In this document: positions 62,516 through 64,000 of the stretch, one piece after another | How positions within the stretch are numbered: position 1 is the stretch's first letter | Layout of the letters: every line of letters begins with the position of its first letter | Program-made: the position numbers and the translations under genes | Assembly: GCF_000686905.1 (NCBI RefSeq) | Contig: NZ_JMLW01000012.1 | Location: forward strand, 1-64,000 | Direction: 5' to 3' | Origin: Marinospirillum insulare DSM 21763 | Lineage (GTDB): Bacteria; Pseudomonadota; Gammaproteobacteria; Pseudomonadales; Halomonadaceae | Length of the DNA: 64,000 nucleotides | The notes under the pieces: model-generated | Database searches by the model: none | Seen by the model: only the letters and a program-made list of their open reading frames with translations | Told to the model about the DNA's origin: nothing

Positions 62516-64000
62516 CTACGCCTCCTTGCTAGTAAAAGTAACTACGTTTGCATTGTTCAGTAGCACGTCCAAGTGATCGCCCCACAAGCGCCAAGCCTCA
62601 GCTTTTTCTTTTGTATAATCGTAGTGTTGGTAGTTTTTTCTTGTTTTGCTTTTGGTTTCTATAACGTGGTTTTGGCATCGGTCGATAATATCTGGCGATA
62701 TACCAAGCTTTTGCATCATGGTCGAACCTGTACGGCGTAGGTCGTGCGGTGTCCACTCACCATTAGCCCCAGCCGATAAAACTAAATCATCATTATGAAG
62801 CCTGCCTGATAATGGCTTATCTCGATTTTTAAAGCTTACCTGCCTATCACCTATCTGCTTACTGACTGACTTGGTACAAACGTGCGTCGGTTTATTGCGG
62901 GACGGAAAGCAGAAGTCTGTATTGCCTGTTTCAGCTTTCAGGATTTTAAATTGCTCAATAGCAAAATTAGATAGGCTTATATTATGGTCACGGCGCTGGT
63001 GTTTGCGCCCTTTGGTGTTTGCGGCTGGAATGTGCCAAGCGCCAGCTTTAAGGTCGATATGCTGCCACTCAGCCATAAGCAGTTCACCAATGCGACACAA
63101 TGTGCTTAAACATAGCCATACTGCACACTGAACAGGAATACTTACTGGTCTGCTACCGCTGTATTTTTGACCGGCTGGTATATTAGAATAATCATCTTCT
63201 AGCTTTTTAAATATCGCTTTTAATTCTCTGATCTCATCATCAGATAAGATACGCTCCCTTTCTTCTTTGTAGCCTTCATCTTGAAGCTCAGTAACTTGGT
63301 TCGGCTCAATTAAATCTATAGGGTTGCCTTCAACCATCAGCCGCCGCCAAGGCTGGCGCTTTTCGCCCCACCTAAGCATCTGACCAAGGTCACGATAAAT
63401 AACGTCTATAGTTCTATTTAAGCCGCGCTGGGGGTCATTTTTTACAGTTGCCTTGCTTTTTATTGCCTTGAGCAAGCCTAAAAGGTCATCGTCGGTTAAT
63501 TTGCTAATATGTATAGCGCCAATCTCAGGCAGAACGTGCTTATTGAATACGCGCTTCAAGACTTCGTTACCGTCTTGGCGCTTTACACCAGTGTTTGCTG
63601 TTGTCCAGCTATTAAATAAGTCTGCCACTGAAAGCGCCGCTGCTTTTTCCTTTTCATTGTCGGTTATTGTTTTAGTTATTGCCGCCTGCTTTTCTATTTT
63701 TTCGGCTTGGCGTTTTTCGGTTGGGTCTACGCCTTGTGATAATAAATGCTTAGCTTCGTCTCTTGCCGCTCTAATTGTTTTTATTCCAGTTTTTGGAAAC
63801 GTACCGCACCCATAATCCCTTATTTTCCCCTCGGGGCTTCGATAGCGGTAAACAAATGTTATTGACGTATTGCCGCTTGCTAAAACTCGAACACGTCCAC
63901 GCAACCCGTCTCCGTCCCCAATCGTTCTATTTTTATACTCAGCATTAGCTATTTCTTGCAGTGCCCTGACTGTCCACTCTTTACCCTTGCCACCTTTTGG
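62516..64000 (-). CDS. Tyrosine integrase, 5' end cut by the window edge
   Basis: The frame is open to the right edge, so the start is outside; about 494 residues are visible. The N-terminal arm-binding domain is present (RTIGDGDGLRGRVRVLASGN, then TFVYRYRSPEGKIRDYGCGTFP). The catalytic residues are visible: Arg in LCRIGELLMAEW, H-x-x-R in PHDLRRTGSTMM, His in CQNHVIETKS and Tyr in KNYQHYDY. This is the P4-like island type that uses tRNA 3' ends. It lies at the right of the element, more than 4.7 kb from tRNA-Pro. Confidence 0.92.
   Translation of the reverse strand, partial: PKGGKGKEWTVRALQEIANAEYKNRTIGDGDGLRGRVRVLASGNTSITFVYRYRSPEGKIRDYGCGTFPKTGIKTIRAARDEAKHLLSQGVDPTEKRQAEKIEKQAAITKTITDNEKEKAAALSVADLFNSWTTANTGVKRQDGNEVLKRVFNKHVLPEIGAIHISKLTDDDLLGLLKAIKSKATVKNDPQRGLNRTIDVIYRDLGQMLRWGEKRQPWRRLMVEGNPIDLIEPNQVTELQDEGYKEERERILSDDEIRELKAIFKKLEDDYSNIPAGQKYSGSRPVSIPVQCAVWLCLSTLCRIGELLMAEWQHIDLKAGAWHIPAANTKGRKHQRRDHNISLSNFAIEQFKILKAETGNTDFCFPSRNKPTHVCTKSVSKQIGDRQVSFKNRDKPLSGRLHNDDLVLSAGANGEWTPHDLRRTGSTMMQKLGISPDIIDRCQNHVIETKSKTRKNYQHYDYTKEKAEAWRLWGDHLDVLLNNANVVTFTSKEA

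Noticed and set aside
63904-63904. Integrase start at the TTG here
   Set aside because: The frame upstream codes part of the arm-binding domain up to the window edge, so the true start is outside.
63880-64000. Right attachment site of the element
   Set aside because: The integrase frame runs through to the edge; no repeat of the tRNA-Pro end is visible.

Overview
The window reads as chromosome of a moderately AT-rich gammaproteobacterium. Conserved gene orders support this: gacA/uvrY-uvrC-pgsA-tRNA(Gly, Cys, Leu), thrS-infC-rpmI-rplT-pheS-pheT-ihfA-tRNA-Pro, and hda-DUF2066-purM-purN. The TRAP transporters and overall gene style suggest an aquatic, Oceanospirillales-type organism (for example a Marinospirillum relative). 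That placement is inference, not something the sequence proves.

Layout. 1-4.4 kb: fused TRAP permease, universal stress protein and an alpha-methylacyl-CoA racemase-like enzyme. 4.4-6.8 kb: a KfrA-like coiled-coil DNA-binding protein divergent from a tyrosine recombinase, with a dif-like inverted repeat between them. 6.9-22.8 kb: housekeeping genes (SufE, AlkD-like, YidD, HisI, dihydroorotase, Zur, a three-gene ATP-grasp / 7TM-transglutaminase / retropepsin module, DUF599, TetR, RimO, GacA-UvrC-PgsA). 22.9-23.3 kb: three tRNAs behind a near-consensus promoter.

23.4-34.7 kb: a complete type I-F CRISPR-Cas system. It has a 45-repeat, 44-spacer array read on the minus strand, cas6f, cas7f, cas5f and cas8f (csy4-csy1), a Cas2-Cas3 fusion and Cas1. 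Between cas2-3 and csy1 lies a plus-strand repeat / short spacer / repeat element. The first 17 nt of its spacer match, with one mismatch at position 12, a site in the csy promoter that carries a correct 5'-CC PAM. I read it as a crRNA-like regulator that lets the Csy complex repress its own operon. This is the most interesting signal in the window.

34.8-36.5 kb: a PcfJ-like protein and a UmuD-like protein behind a consensus LexA box. The UmuD-like protein has lost both catalytic residues (Ser to Ala, Lys to Arg). 36.6-39.5 kb: a DctP-DctQ-DctM TRAP system. 39.5-50.2 kb: DUF815 ATPase, MetX-like hydrolase, Mrp, YihY, ArsC, WrbA, a degenerate GGDEF protein, Hda, DUF2066, PurM and PurN. 50.2-57.6 kb: the translation cluster. 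It has a tRNA-Thr anticodon-like hairpin before thrS and a non-ATG/GTG/TTG start for infC.

57.7-64.0 kb: tRNA-Pro followed by a compact, leftward-transcribed integrative element: a partial integrase cut by the window edge, AlpA, an S24-type protein, a DUF3987 ATPase, small genes and a nonsense-interrupted DUF5681-like gene. It holds four copies of a 13-bp iteron-like repeat and is strikingly rich in the 9-mer AGCGCCAGC. The right end of the element lies outside the window.
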